A DNA stretch of 8,383 bases from Chloroflexi bacterium UBA5177 (GTDB taxonomy: Bacteria; Chloroflexota; UBA5177). The notes beneath the pieces are model-generated. The model was given only the letters and a program-made list of their open reading frames with translations. It was not told the DNA's origin and ran no database searches. This document shows, piece by piece, positions 1 to 6,832 of this stretch (position 1 is its first letter; every line of letters begins with the position of its first letter). The stretch is from assembly GCA_002413265.1 (NCBI GenBank), contig DHWR01000277.1:1-8383 (forward strand). The letters run 5' to 3'. Position numbers and translations under genes: made by a program.

Positions 1-895
1 TTGCAAAGTAATCGAGGCCCACGTCGACCTCGCCGCCCAGTGCAGCCGCAATTTGACCTGCTGACGACGCGCTCTGTCCAACGTTGTATGTCGTGTAGAG
101 CAGGGATTTCAGGTACGCGCCGCACGACATATCGTCGTAGTACCTCATCGGCCGCAGCACTGTCCGGGTGCCGCTCTGGCTGGTCGCCTGATAGGGACCA
201 TCGGTCGGGAAACGTGGGCCAATGAAGGTGAAGGTGGGGTCTTGGGTAAGGTCGACTGCCGCGGCATGCGGGTTGCCGTTCCAGTAGGGCGGCCACCGAT
301 GTGGCCAGAGGGGCGGCATCGAGCCAGCGATCAAGGTCGACGGTGAGAGAAGAGCTGGATCGACCCGGCTGAGATGTAACACCGCGGTGTAACGATCGGG
401 TATGTCGATCGCGTGAATCACGTCGCAGAATCCCGCACAGTACTGGCCGCTACCCGGGTCCATACCCACCTGCCAGCCAAACTTGATGTCGGCCGAGGTG
501 ATCTCATTCCCGTTCGACCACCGCAGACCCCGTTTCAGCTGGACGACGATCGTCTTGCCACCGGCCTTGATGCCGCCGTTGCGAAGGGTGGGCAGTCGCG
601 TCGCCATCATCGGGAATAGGTGTGCGCGGCTGTCGTAGCGGAAGAGATCGTCGAAGAGGAAGGGATAGGTTTCGGCTGAGACTGCGCCTTGAAACTGGTT
701 AAGCGATGGAGTGTAGAAATTGTCCGAGACGGTAAGGCTGCCGGATGGCTGGTTGCGATGGAGGCAGCGAATAGTCGGAGCGGCACGAACCCTGGTATGA
801 CTCTTCACCGCGGCTTGGGAGTCCACTGCGTCTAGCGACGAGAAAAGGAGGAGCGAGAGGCTGAGGCCAAAAAGGGCTGACGGGGCTCTCGGCAT
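1..895 (-). CDS. Family-5 extracellular solute-binding protein (peptide/nickel ABC transporter type), C-terminus beyond left edge
   Basis: Seen: the minus strand is open from ATG at 895 to the window edge (298 codons, no stop). A GAGAGG ribosome site sits 7 bases upstream (908-903), which supports this start. Residues 1-29 form a signal peptide (hydrophobic LFGLSLSLLLF, then DSQAA). No cysteine lies at its end, so there is no lipobox. Residues about 76-141 carry the family's N-terminal signature: ETYPFLFDDLFRYD, then VVQLKRGLRWSNG, then a TSADIKFGW stretch equivalent to the usual 'W-S-D-G-x-x-x-T-A-D-D-V'. Later PTDGPYQ and LGGEVDVGLDY match the GPY and 'G-E-x-D' segments. Known of the family: these about 500-600-residue proteins capture oligopeptides, nickel or other solutes outside the membrane and deliver them to an ABC permease. 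Inference: roughly the first half of the protein is present; permease and ATPase genes, if linked, would lie left of the window. The substrate cannot be named. Only 145 bases separate it from the divergent gene at 1041. Confidence 0.88.
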   Translation of the reverse strand, partial: MPRAPSALFGLSLSLLLFSSLDAVDSQAAVKSHTRVRAAPTIRCLHRNQPSGSLTVSDNFYTPSLNQFQGAVSAETYPFLFDDLFRYDSRAHLFPMMATRLPTLRNGGIKAGGKTIVVQLKRGLRWSNGNEITSADIKFGWQVGMDPGSGQYCAGFCDVIHAIDIPDRYTAVLHLSRVDPALLSPSTLIAGSMPPLWPHRWPPYWNGNPHAAAVDLTQDPTFTFIGPRFPTDGPYQATSQSGTRTVLRPMRYYDDMSCGAYLKSLLYTTYNVGQSASSAGQIAAALGGEVDVGLDYFA

Positions 896-1040
896 CGTGC
901 CGCCTCTCAAAGGCATGAGGTCTGATCGCTGCGGAGACCACTAAATTTGTGTGGCACCATCGTATCAGACATGTGAAGCAGCCTTGGCCCGTGGCTGAAG
1001 TGCCAGTCATCTGCCGTTGGGCGCGAGGGATCAATGCAGC
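896..1040. promoter_or_regulatory. Divergent intergenic region with a spaced 7-base inverted repeat
   Basis: This 145-base gap lies between two divergently read genes, so it must hold both of their promoters or be part of them. GTCTGAT at 920-926 is repeated in inverse as ATCAGAC at 964-970, 37 bases apart, flanking the only AT-rich patch (about 932-940). I could not identify convincing -35/-10 pairs in either direction. Any operator role is inference. Confidence 0.3.
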
Positions 1041-1582
1041 ATGGACGATCCCGGGCGGGCACAACTGCAGGAGACCCTGACCAAGGTCAACGACTTTCTT
1101 CCGGAAGCTTTAGGGTCCAATCGCGAAGGTCGTCTCACAGCTGATCAGGCAAAGAGCCTCGAACGGAAGGACCGCAGCGATCGAAGGCTACTCTTCCTGG
1201 TCGGACTGGTGGCCGTTCTGGGTGTCGGCGCCTACCTGGCGTCGGACGCGGTGAGGACGGGGCCGAGCGGGCTCCTGCGTCACTCAGAGGCGTACGTCGG
1301 ACTCGGAGCCGGGCTTCTTCTGATGGTCCTGGGCCTCTTCTGGAAGGAGTACGACACGGATCTGGCGCGGGCGGAGGTCGCTATGGTGCAAGGGCGCGGA
1401 ACGCGAGAGGTCAACAACACCGACGATGGGCCGCCGACCTACGCCTACACCATCGGTGGGATCGGAGGCACTCGATTCGACGTGAACGAGAAGCCAAGGC
1501 GTTCGTGGAGGGGCAATACTACCGCGCGTACTACCTGCCACATGCCGGCAAGCTGGTTAATATCGAGGTTCTCGACCCTTAG
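1041..1582 (+). CDS. Small two-helix membrane protein of unknown function, interrupted by a one-base frameshift near 1490
   Basis: Seen: ATG at 1041 is preceded by GAGGGA at 1025-1030 (10-base spacing). The first 40-50 residues are polar. Two membrane segments follow, about residues 50-70 (LLFLVGLVAVLGVGAYLA) and 84-101 (YVGLGAGLLLMVLGLFW), then a soluble tail with a tyrosine-rich strand (PPTYAYTIGG) and TRFDVNE. From residue 150 this frame turns to nonsense. The next frame continues the tail as EAKAFVEGQYYRAYYLPHAG and on to VLDP, with TAG at 1580-1582. Restoring one base near 1488-1490 (for example GAG GAA) gives a 180-residue protein. The tail pattern (ligand-type 'x-G-x-x-F-x-V' strand, then 'F-V-E-G-x-Y-Y-R-x-Y-Y-L-P') resembles the C-terminal beta domain common in small two-helix bacterial membrane proteins of unknown function. 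The role is unknown. The break may be a sequencing error or a true mutation. Confidence 0.7.
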
Positions 1583-1747
1583 GAACTGGAGGGCTCGAGA
1601 GCACTGCCTCCTTGCCCGGTTTGCGGCAGCAGCGAGGCCGTATCGCGCATACCGGCGCCCGATCTCGAGGGGAGCGAGCGCCCCGGCTGTGGAGCTTTTC
1701 TGTTTCCCTCCACTCTTGTCGTTCGGCTATTGAGAGGGCGCAACCCA
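1583..1747 (+). other. Open stretch with a zinc-ribbon-like segment, in frame with the next small gene, no clear start
   Basis: Between the TAG at 1580-1582 and the ATG at 1748 the frame stays open and reads like protein: CPVCGSSEAVSRIPAPDLEG, then RPGCGAFLFP. This looks like a zinc ribbon with a first CxxC knuckle and a second knuckle in which the expected first cysteine is arginine (CGC rather than TGC). No ATG, GTG or TTG precedes the cysteines in this frame; the only candidates are CTG codons, one 10 bases after a GGAGGG. It may be the damaged front of the 1748 gene, a remnant, or chance. I cannot decide between these. Confidence 0.3.
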
Positions 1748-1957
1748 ATGAAAGAACAGCAGGAGGCGCGTGCGCGCCGAGCGAGATTGGTGATGATGGT
1801 CCGTCGCACACCGCTGTATCAATGCCAGCGCGACCACGTGGTGTTCGTCCCGGGAACCGGGAAGGCGATGTCCATAAGCGAGATCGCCGGAATGTTAAAG
1901 AGAGGACAGACCCCAGAGGCAATTGCTCGAGCGCTGGGAGGTCTACCCGAACAGTGA
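1748..1957 (+). CDS. Small basic protein of unknown function (69 residues)
   Basis: Seen: ATG at 1748 follows GAGAGGG (1732-1738) with 9-base spacing, a good ribosome site. An in-frame TTG at 1730 would add six residues but would overlap that site. The product is 69 residues. It has an arginine-rich front (EARARRARLVMMVRR), then YQCQRDHVVFVPG, then SISEIAGMLKRGQTPEAIARALGG. The last segment looks like a small helix-turn-helix-type unit of the 'EIA-x-M-L-x-x-G-x-x-P-E-x-I-A' kind. I do not recognise a named family and assign no function. The frame is open upstream through a zinc-ribbon-like stretch, so the native protein may be longer (up to 124 residues). It ends 35 bases before the VOC gene start and may be co-transcribed with it. 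Confidence 0.55.
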   Translation: MKEQQEARARRARLVMMVRRTPLYQCQRDHVVFVPGTGKAMSISEIAGMLKRGQTPEAIARALGGLPEQ

Positions 1958-1961
1958 AACA

Positions 1962-1967
1962 TATACT
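1962..1967 (+). promoter_or_regulatory. Candidate -10 element (TATACT) upstream of the VOC gene
   Basis: TATACT at 1962-1967 differs from TATAAT at one base and sits in the short gap between the small gene and the VOC gene. It would place a transcript start near 1974 and leave a leader of about 19 bases containing the ribosome site. No good -35 hexamer is visible 16-18 bases upstream, which lies inside the preceding gene, so this is weak evidence. Confidence 0.3.
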
Positions 1968-1982
1968 CTTCTAGTACAGAGA

Positions 1983-1987
1983 AGGAG
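1983..1987 (+). promoter_or_regulatory. Ribosome binding site that decides the VOC start
   Basis: AGGAG at 1983-1987 lies 5 bases before GTG at 1993. It overlaps the alternative in-frame GTG at 1987 and so cannot serve it. This favours 1993 as the start. Confidence 0.6.
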
Positions 1988-1992
1988 TGGCA

Positions 1993-2349
1993 GTGAGAGT
2001 CGCGGTGGTGCTTGACTGTCTGGATCCGGTCAGCCTGGCGAAGTTCTGGTCTCAGGCATTGGGCTACGAGCCGTCTTCCGTCGACGAGCCGTATCTTGCG
2101 CTCATGCCGCCCGAATCCGGGCAGCCCGAGCTGCTCCTGCAGCGCGTTTTGGAGCCGAAAACCGGAAAGAACCGCATGCACATCGACGTTCGCGTCGAAA
2201 ATCTGGATGCGGAGCGCGAACGCCTCCTAGAGCTGGGCGCCACTCGTGTCAGTGAGGAGATTGTGGAGGATGGCTGGCGCTGGTACGTGATGGCTGATCC
2301 GGAAGGCAATGAGTTCTGTGTTCTCAAAGAGCCCGAGCTGGTGAGATGA
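1993..2349 (+). CDS. VOC-superfamily / Glyoxalase-like domain protein
   Basis: Seen: 118 residues from GTG 1993 (an upstream GTG at 1987 overlaps the ribosome site). The chain is a single VOC domain made of two beta-alpha-beta-beta-beta halves. The first half opens with VVLDCLDPVSLAKFWSQALG and runs to LLLQRV. The second opens with MHIDVRVENLDAERERLLELG and closes with MADPEGNEFCVL. His63 and Glu107 sit where family metal ligands occur; the first strand has Asp/Cys instead of His. The spacing and the 'LDC-x-DP' opening fit the Glyoxalase-like subgroup often seen in Actinomycetota and related soil bacteria. Known of the superfamily: members include glyoxalases, ring-cleaving dioxygenases and antibiotic-binding proteins, so substrate cannot be read from sequence. 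It follows the 69-residue gene by 35 bases. The family call is secure; the function is not. Confidence 0.88.
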   Translation: MRVAVVLDCLDPVSLAKFWSQALGYEPSSVDEPYLALMPPESGQPELLLQRVLEPKTGKNRMHIDVRVENLDAERERLLELGATRVSEEIVEDGWRWYVMADPEGNEFCVLKEPELVR

Positions 2350-2369
2350 AAAACGCCTCGGATTTTTTT
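2333..2369 (+). terminator. Weak candidate terminator at the end of the VOC gene
   Basis: CCGAG (2333-2337) can pair with CTCGG (2357-2361) and is followed at once by A and seven Ts (2363-2369). The stem is only 5 base pairs, the loop is long (19 bases), and the left arm lies inside the coding end. The T run gives it some weight. Confidence 0.35.
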
Positions 2370-2545
2370 GATCTGGCCGGCAGCGTCCCGGGGCCAGAGG
2401 GAGTCGAATCAGCTCCGCGGCGCTCGCTGAGGGACGCAGCATGGGCTGCTTCCGTGCGCGATCCACGATGATGCCGCTCGTCGCTACGGACGCACTGGAT
2501 CGAGACTTCACGGCGGAGTAAAGCACGTCAGGCGAAGAGGGTGGG

Positions 2546-4080
2546 CTATAGCGCCGAAGCTTCCAGCTCTTTGCCGCCCAGCACCAGGGTTAATTGCGGA
2601 TCCAGCAGGTGCGGGCGCTGCTCCCAGGCTTCAATCCAGGGGGCGACCGCGACTGCCGGCATAGGTCTGCTGATGAAGCAGCCCTGAGCCGTGGAACAGC
2701 TCATGGCGCGCAGTGCGATCCAGGTCTCCTCGTCTTCCACGCCTTCGGCCGTCACTTCGAGGTCGAGGTTCTGGCCGAGGTCGATAACCGTCCGAACGAT
2801 AGCCTGCTCGTCGCGAGCCATCTTCTGGATGAAGGAGCGATCGATCTTGATCTCATCCACCGGCAGCTGTTGCAGGTAGCTGAGCGAGGAATACCCGGTT
2901 CCAAAGTCGTCGATTGCGATCCGACCGCCGAGCCTGTGCAGGTGATCGAGGATTGAAGTCGCTTCGTGTGGTTTCGCCATCAACGCGCTCTCCGTTACCT
3001 CGACCATAAGCGAGGCTCCCTCGACGCCGGCGTGCTGCAACGCAGTTTCGACGACGCTCGACAGGCCGGGGTTCAGGAGGCTGCTGGCGGACAGGTTGAC
3101 GGCCACACCGAGATCGAGCCCAGACTCTTTCCAAAGAGCGCACTGGGTCAGAGCAAGTCTCAGAACCATGAGGGTGAGCGGCTGATCAATCCAGTCTCTT
3201 CGGCCAGCGGAATGAACTGGCTGGGTGGAACGAAACCGTCGCCTTCCTTTTGCCAGCGAGCAAGCGCTTCCACGCGCTCGACGCGCCCGGTGCCCATATT
3301 CACGATGGGGTGGAAGTGGAGCAGCAGCTTCTCGTGCTCGATGGCATGCCTTAGGCCACCTATCAAAGCCAGATGGCTCGGGCTGTTCAGATCGTGCTCG
3401 GCGGCATAAAAGGAGTGACCGAGGTGGCCGCGTTTGGCCGCATACATAGCCACATCGGCGTGACGAAGGAGGGTCTCCGGGCTCTCTCCGTTCTCGGGAA
3501 ACATCGCGACGCCGAAGCTCGCGTCCACGTCAATCTGGTGATCGTGCAGCACGATGGGTCGTCGGAGTGCTACCAGCAGCTTTCGAACCGTATGCTCCGC
3601 CTGCTGTCTGCCGGAAGCCGGCAGGACGATGGCAAATTCGTCGCCTCCCAGACGCGCGACAGTGTCGGTTAATCGCAAGGTCGCGGTGAGGCGATTGGTC
3701 GTCTCCTCCAAAAGGCGGTCGCCGGCGGCATGTCCCAGACTGTCGTTGACCTCCTTGAAGCGGTTCAGGTCCATGACCAGGAGGGCGACCGTATCGCTAT
3801 TTCGTCGAGCGGAGATCAGCGCCTGCTCGAGACGGTCATGCATAAGCGTGCGATTGGGCAGACCGGTCAACCCGTCATGCAGGGCCTGGTGCCGCAGCTG
3901 CTCCTCGAATGACTTCTGATCCGAAACATCCCTCGTGACGGCTGTGACTCCGGTAACTCGTCCGAGATCATCCAAAGTGCTGATGCATGTCAAGGGTCGG
4001 GGTTTGGCGTTCAATGGTGTTCTGGCGCTTGGAAGCTGGGACAAGCCAAAGAACAGCTGTGTCGCTCCCGCTCGTTTCAA
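2546..4080 (-). CDS. GGDEF-EAL cyclic-di-GMP signalling protein with partial PAS front; one-base frameshift near 3183
   Basis: Seen, numbering from TTG 4080: residues about 26-55 are the tail of a PAS/PAC domain (STLDDLGRVTGVTAVTRDVS). A GGDEF domain spans about 66-225, with the intact signature GGDEF at 145-149 and an inhibitory-site RLTD at 136-139, exactly five residues before it. The EAL domain starts near 240, with EAL at 271-273. After LAEETGLI (residue 299) this frame ends quickly. The frame one base over continues with QPLT or similar, then VLRLALTQCALW. The second part holds NLSAS, the Glu of VEVTES, IDDFGTGYSSL, the Lys of EIKIDRSFI, AEGVED and QG, so the EAL catalytic set looks complete. 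Adding one base (for example ATC CAG) gives 511 residues. Uncorrected, it reads as two pieces, 4080-3160 and 3169-2546. Known: GGDEF makes and EAL degrades c-di-GMP. No ribosome site precedes TTG 4080 and an in-frame TAA lies just upstream, so the true N-terminus is unclear. Confidence 0.85.
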
Positions 4081-4293
4081 AGTGGTTTACAGCCATGACT
4101 GCTCATCAGGCGGGAACATGGAGTTTGGTATTGCCGGGTTCGACGGGGCGGTAGAGCAGCAGAACATAGCGAGTGCTCTCAGCACGGTCCAGCGCATAGT
4201 GGAACCGCACTCATCGTTAGCGCGAGTCGTAAAATGTGAGCGTTCAACTTCCTGGTGACGAACCGAAAAAAGTGCAGCTGGGACTTTACGGCA

Positions 4294-4305
4294 GAGAAGC
4301 TTCTC
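4294..4305. repeat. Perfect 12-base palindrome GAGAAGCTTCTC
   Basis: Self-complementary across its full length, in non-coding DNA about 180 bases upstream of the FUSC start. It could be an operator for a dimeric regulator or occur by chance; no second copy was noticed in the window. Confidence 0.3.
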
Positions 4306-4474
4306 CGAACGTTTACTGGCTCAGCTCGGGCGGCTGTTTCTGTCTAAAGCGATCGTGACGCGATTGTTGCTACACCTTCGCAGCAAGTCTCCAGGATTTG
4401 TCGCATGCGGGCCTTGCCGATGAAACTCGCGTACGGAAGATAGCGTCTGTACGAGCGCCGCAGCGTCCCCGAGT

Positions 4475-4480
4475 TAGGCT
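4475..4480 (+). promoter_or_regulatory. Candidate -10 of a leaderless promoter for the FUSC gene
   Basis: TAGGCT (TANNNT) ends 6 bases before the ATG at 4487. This is the spacing at which -10 elements of leaderless transcripts lie in several high-GC phyla. The only purine-rich run, GAAGGG at 4481-4486, touches the ATG and is too close to act as a ribosome site. No -35 was found. Confidence 0.35.
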
Positions 4481-4486
4481 GAAGGG

Positions 4487-6775
4487 ATGGGAAGCGCGAC
4501 CTCCGCTGAAACCAATGAAGCGGGCGATGTAGGCAGCATGGGCGTGGGGGTGGTGACAGCCTTCGGTCATCGGCTCCAGGGCAGGCTGCCGAGAGATCCA
4601 GGATCAGCGAGCCTGAGGCGGGCAACTCGAGCCGCGATCGTGATCCCTGCCGCCTTCGCCTTCTCCAAGATTGCGCTCGGGGACGTTCAAGTCACGACTT
4701 TTGTCGCGTTTGGCTGCTTCGCGCTTCTGGTGATGTCCGACTTTGGCGGCCCGAGGAGGTCTCGCGCCGCTGCCTACTTGACAATGACTGCCGTCGGCGC
4801 TGCCTTGGTGACTTTGGGCACCATCGCTTCGCCGGTTGCCTGGGTGGCCGCCCTAATTATGTTCCTGGTGGGCTTCTGCATTCAGTTCTCGGGTGTGTTC
4901 GGGGGCTATGTCTCGGCGGGACAGACGGCCCTGCTCCTCTCGTTCGTGCTGGCCGTCTCCGTTCCGGCTCCAGTCGGGGCGATCGGCAGCAGACTCTCCG
5001 GGTGGCTCATTGCCGGTGCAGTGTCGACGCTTGCCGGCGTCTTCTTCTGGCCTCGCTTCGAGCGACTGGCGCTGCGCAGCAAGGCGGCTGACGCTTGTCG
5101 CGCCCTCGCTGCTTTGGTCAAAGTCCAGCGAGAAGCTCCGCAAGACTCAGCAGGAGTTGAGGCTGCCGCTCGGGAAGCGGTAGCGGGCCTCAAACGCCAG
5201 TACGCCGCGACTCCGAAGCGACCGGCCGGTCCGACGCGCCGGGATCGCGCCTTCGTCGAAATGCTGTCGCTGCTCGAGCGGGCACTGGCGTTCGCCACGG
5301 GGTACTTTCGTCCGCAGCCAGGCTGGCTGCACCCGTGCATAAAGGAAGGCAACGAACTGGCGGCTTATGTGGTGCGAACCTTCCAGGGGAGCGCCGACGT
5401 GCTCGCCGGAGGTGCCCCGCCGGATCTCAGAGCTCTCGACGCGGCACGGTTGGCGCACCGTCAGGCGCTGGATCGGTGGGCGGAACAAGCGTTGCGTACC
5501 GGAACCGCGACGGAGGACGTCCTCGCGGGTCTCGATGCCGACCATGGACTTCGGGTGATCTCCTACGTGGCACTGGCTATTGGAGCCAATTCGGTGATAT
5601 CCGCCGGCGGAGAGGTAGGCGATGGAGTCCCGTTGCCGGCAGGCACCCCGCTGGAAGGCAGGACCAGGCCGCTGATTCGCATTGCCCGGACCGTAGGCGC
5701 ACAGCTCACGCCGTCGTCTGCCGTGCTGCACCAAAGCCTGCGGGTGGGAATCGGGCTTGGACTGGCCGTGTTGCTGGCGCGGTTGTTGCGTCTGGATCAC
5801 GCCTTCTGGGTGGTGCTGGGGACGCTTTCGGTGCTCAGATCAAACGCCTTTGGGACGGGACGGACGACGCTCCAGGCTTTGATGGGCACGGTGATCGGGT
5901 TCGCAGTGGGTGCGGTCTTCACCGTGCTGGTCGGCGCGACTTCCCCGGTCCTGTGGATCGCCTTGCCGGTTGCAGTTTTTCTCGCGACTTATGCCGCGGG
6001 GGCGATCGGCTTCATGGTGGGCCAGGCCGCGTTCACGGTGCTGGTGATCATCCTGTTCAACCTTATCTCCCCGATAGGATGGCGGGTGGGTCTGGCTCGC
6101 ATCGAGGATGTGGCCGTGGGCGTCGGCATCAGCATTGTCACGGCGCTCCTGCTGTGGCCACGGGGGGCACGCGGAGAGCTGGTCACGACTCTTGCACGGC
6201 TGTATCGTGCGACGGCAGCATTCCTCGCAGGCTCTTTCGACCGTGTACTGGAAGCTGAATCATCCCAGGACGTTGCCGCAGCCAGGAGACTTGCTGTCCG
6301 AGCGAGAGATCGGGCAGGCGAGGCGTTCGGTCAGTTTCTCAACGAGCGAGGCTCAAAGCCCTTAGATCCTGAAAATGCGGCTTTCCTACTGGCAGCCGGA
6401 ACGAACGCCATCATTGTGGGCGATCTGCTCAATGTGGTCGCGGACATGGGCTATCAAACAGATGGTGCCTCCAACGGAGCTTCGGACCTGCTTGCGCAGA
6501 CGCAGCTGATGCTTGCCGGCTTCCTGCGACTGGCCGACAGGCTGGAAAGCACGCCGAGTGCGCTCCTGTCTGGAGCGCGTGTGTCGGACGCCACGCTGCG
6601 CGAGGTGGCATTGTCCTGGCTCAGTCGCTGGCGAGATGGACTTGCAGAAGCTCGGCCGGCGATAGCCACGGTGATCGCCGGCGAATGGATCAAGCAGCTT
6701 GGTGAGCTGGAGACCGATCTGGATGGCCCGGTTGCACAGGCCACCGAGGTAGCCCGTGTTCCCTGGTGGCGCTAA
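4487..6775 (+). CDS. FUSC-family inner-membrane transporter (aromatic acid/efflux type)
   Basis: Seen: an intact 762-residue frame. A polar front of about 45 residues is followed by a first membrane block at about 48-190 (AIVIPAAFAFSKIALG; TTFVAFGCFALLVMSDFGG; WVAALIMFLVGFCIQFSG; LLLSFVLAVSVPAPVG; GAVSTLAGVFFWPRFERLA). A soluble helical domain rich in Ala, Arg and Glu spans about 195-400. A second membrane block at about 412-560 contains FWVVLGTLSVLRSNAFGTG and TLQALMGTVIGFAVGA, the typical FUSC repeat, and ends in ALLLWPRG. A second soluble domain runs to WWR. Known: FUSC-like proteins (AaeB, YccS and relatives) have this duplicated TM-soluble layout; AaeB-type members export aromatic carboxylic acids. 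The substrate here is unknown, and no adjacent membrane-fusion partner is visible, as expected in a single-membrane cell. ATG 4487 lacks a properly spaced ribosome site; an in-frame ATG at 4538 is the alternative. Convergent with the gene at 6833. Confidence 0.9.
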   Translation: MGSATSAETNEAGDVGSMGVGVVTAFGHRLQGRLPRDPGSASLRRATRAAIVIPAAFAFSKIALGDVQVTTFVAFGCFALLVMSDFGGPRRSRAAAYLTMTAVGAALVTLGTIASPVAWVAALIMFLVGFCIQFSGVFGGYVSAGQTALLLSFVLAVSVPAPVGAIGSRLSGWLIAGAVSTLAGVFFWPRFERLALRSKAADACRALAALVKVQREAPQDSAGVEAAAREAVAGLKRQYAATPKRPAGPTRRDRAFVEMLSLLERALAFATGYFRPQPGWLHPCIKEGNELAAYVVRTFQGSADVLAGGAPPDLRALDAARLAHRQALDRWAEQALRTGTATEDVLAGLDADHGLRVISYVALAIGANSVISAGGEVGDGVPLPAGTPLEGRTRPLIRIARTVGAQLTPSSAVLHQSLRVGIGLGLAVLLARLLRLDHAFWVVLGTLSVLRSNAFGTGRTTLQALMGTVIGFAVGAVFTVLVGATSPVLWIALPVAVFLATYAAGAIGFMVGQAAFTVLVIILFNLISPIGWRVGLARIEDVAVGVGISIVTALLLWPRGARGELVTTLARLYRATAAFLAGSFDRVLEAESSQDVAAARRLAVRARDRAGEAFGQFLNERGSKPLDPENAAFLLAAGTNAIIVGDLLNVVADMGYQTDGASNGASDLLAQTQLMLAGFLRLADRLESTPSALLSGARVSDATLREVALSWLSRWRDGLAEARPAIATVIAGEWIKQLGELETDLDGPVAQATEVARVPWWR

Positions 6776-6793
6776 AGGTACTTCTTACAGAAA

Positions 6794-6813
6794 GGGCGGC
6801 GGCTGCTCCGCCC
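6794..6813 (-). terminator. GC hairpin between convergent genes, likely terminator for the exported-protein gene
   Basis: GGGCGG (6794-6799) pairs with CCGCCC (6808-6813) around an 8-base loop. Read on the minus strand it is followed by TTTCTGT, a short T-rich tail, about 20 bases past the stop codon at 6833. On the plus strand no T run follows, though the hairpin may still help to end the FUSC transcript. Confidence 0.5.
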
Positions 6814-6832
6814 CTATTACTCGCCGCGGAAC

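Larger units (their letters stand above)
4081..4486. other. Gene-poor interval between GGDEF-EAL and FUSC genes
   Basis: About 400 bases without a convincing gene. On the minus strand the part next to 4080 would be expected to encode the rest of a PAS domain, but all three frames carry stops and only short open pieces (about 33-42 codons) with no PAS-like pattern. The plus strand should carry the FUSC promoter. A perfect 12-base palindrome, GAGAAGCTTCTC, lies at 4294-4305. I see no RNA gene or transposon end. Confidence 0.5.

Noticed and set aside
699..1064. 121-codon minus-strand frame upstream of and overlapping the solute-binding gene
   Set aside because: Different frame from the binding protein, which has the signal peptide, ribosome site and family motifs.
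2350..2545. Possible small gene or RNA between VOC and EAL genes (ATG at 2440, 26 codons; GCAGC-atgg-GCTGC hairpin; CTGGCC/GGCCAG pair)
   Set aside because: Too short, no ribosome site, and neither hairpin is followed by a T run on either strand.
2966..3409. 147-codon plus-strand frame opposite GGDEF-EAL
   Set aside because: Antisense shadow; the minus strand carries the conserved domain motifs.
4081..4260. Short minus-strand frames upstream of GGDEF-EAL (33-42 codons), considered as the missing PAS start
   Set aside because: No PAS-like pattern and no ribosome site; each is ended by a stop before joining the main frame.
5147..5800. 217-codon minus-strand frame opposite FUSC
   Set aside because: Antisense shadow in GC-rich coding DNA, low-complexity Arg/Gly/Gln composition and no ribosome site.
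5335..6258. 307-codon plus-strand frame inside the FUSC gene
   Set aside because: Gly/Arg-rich shadow of the FUSC gene one frame over; no domain sense.
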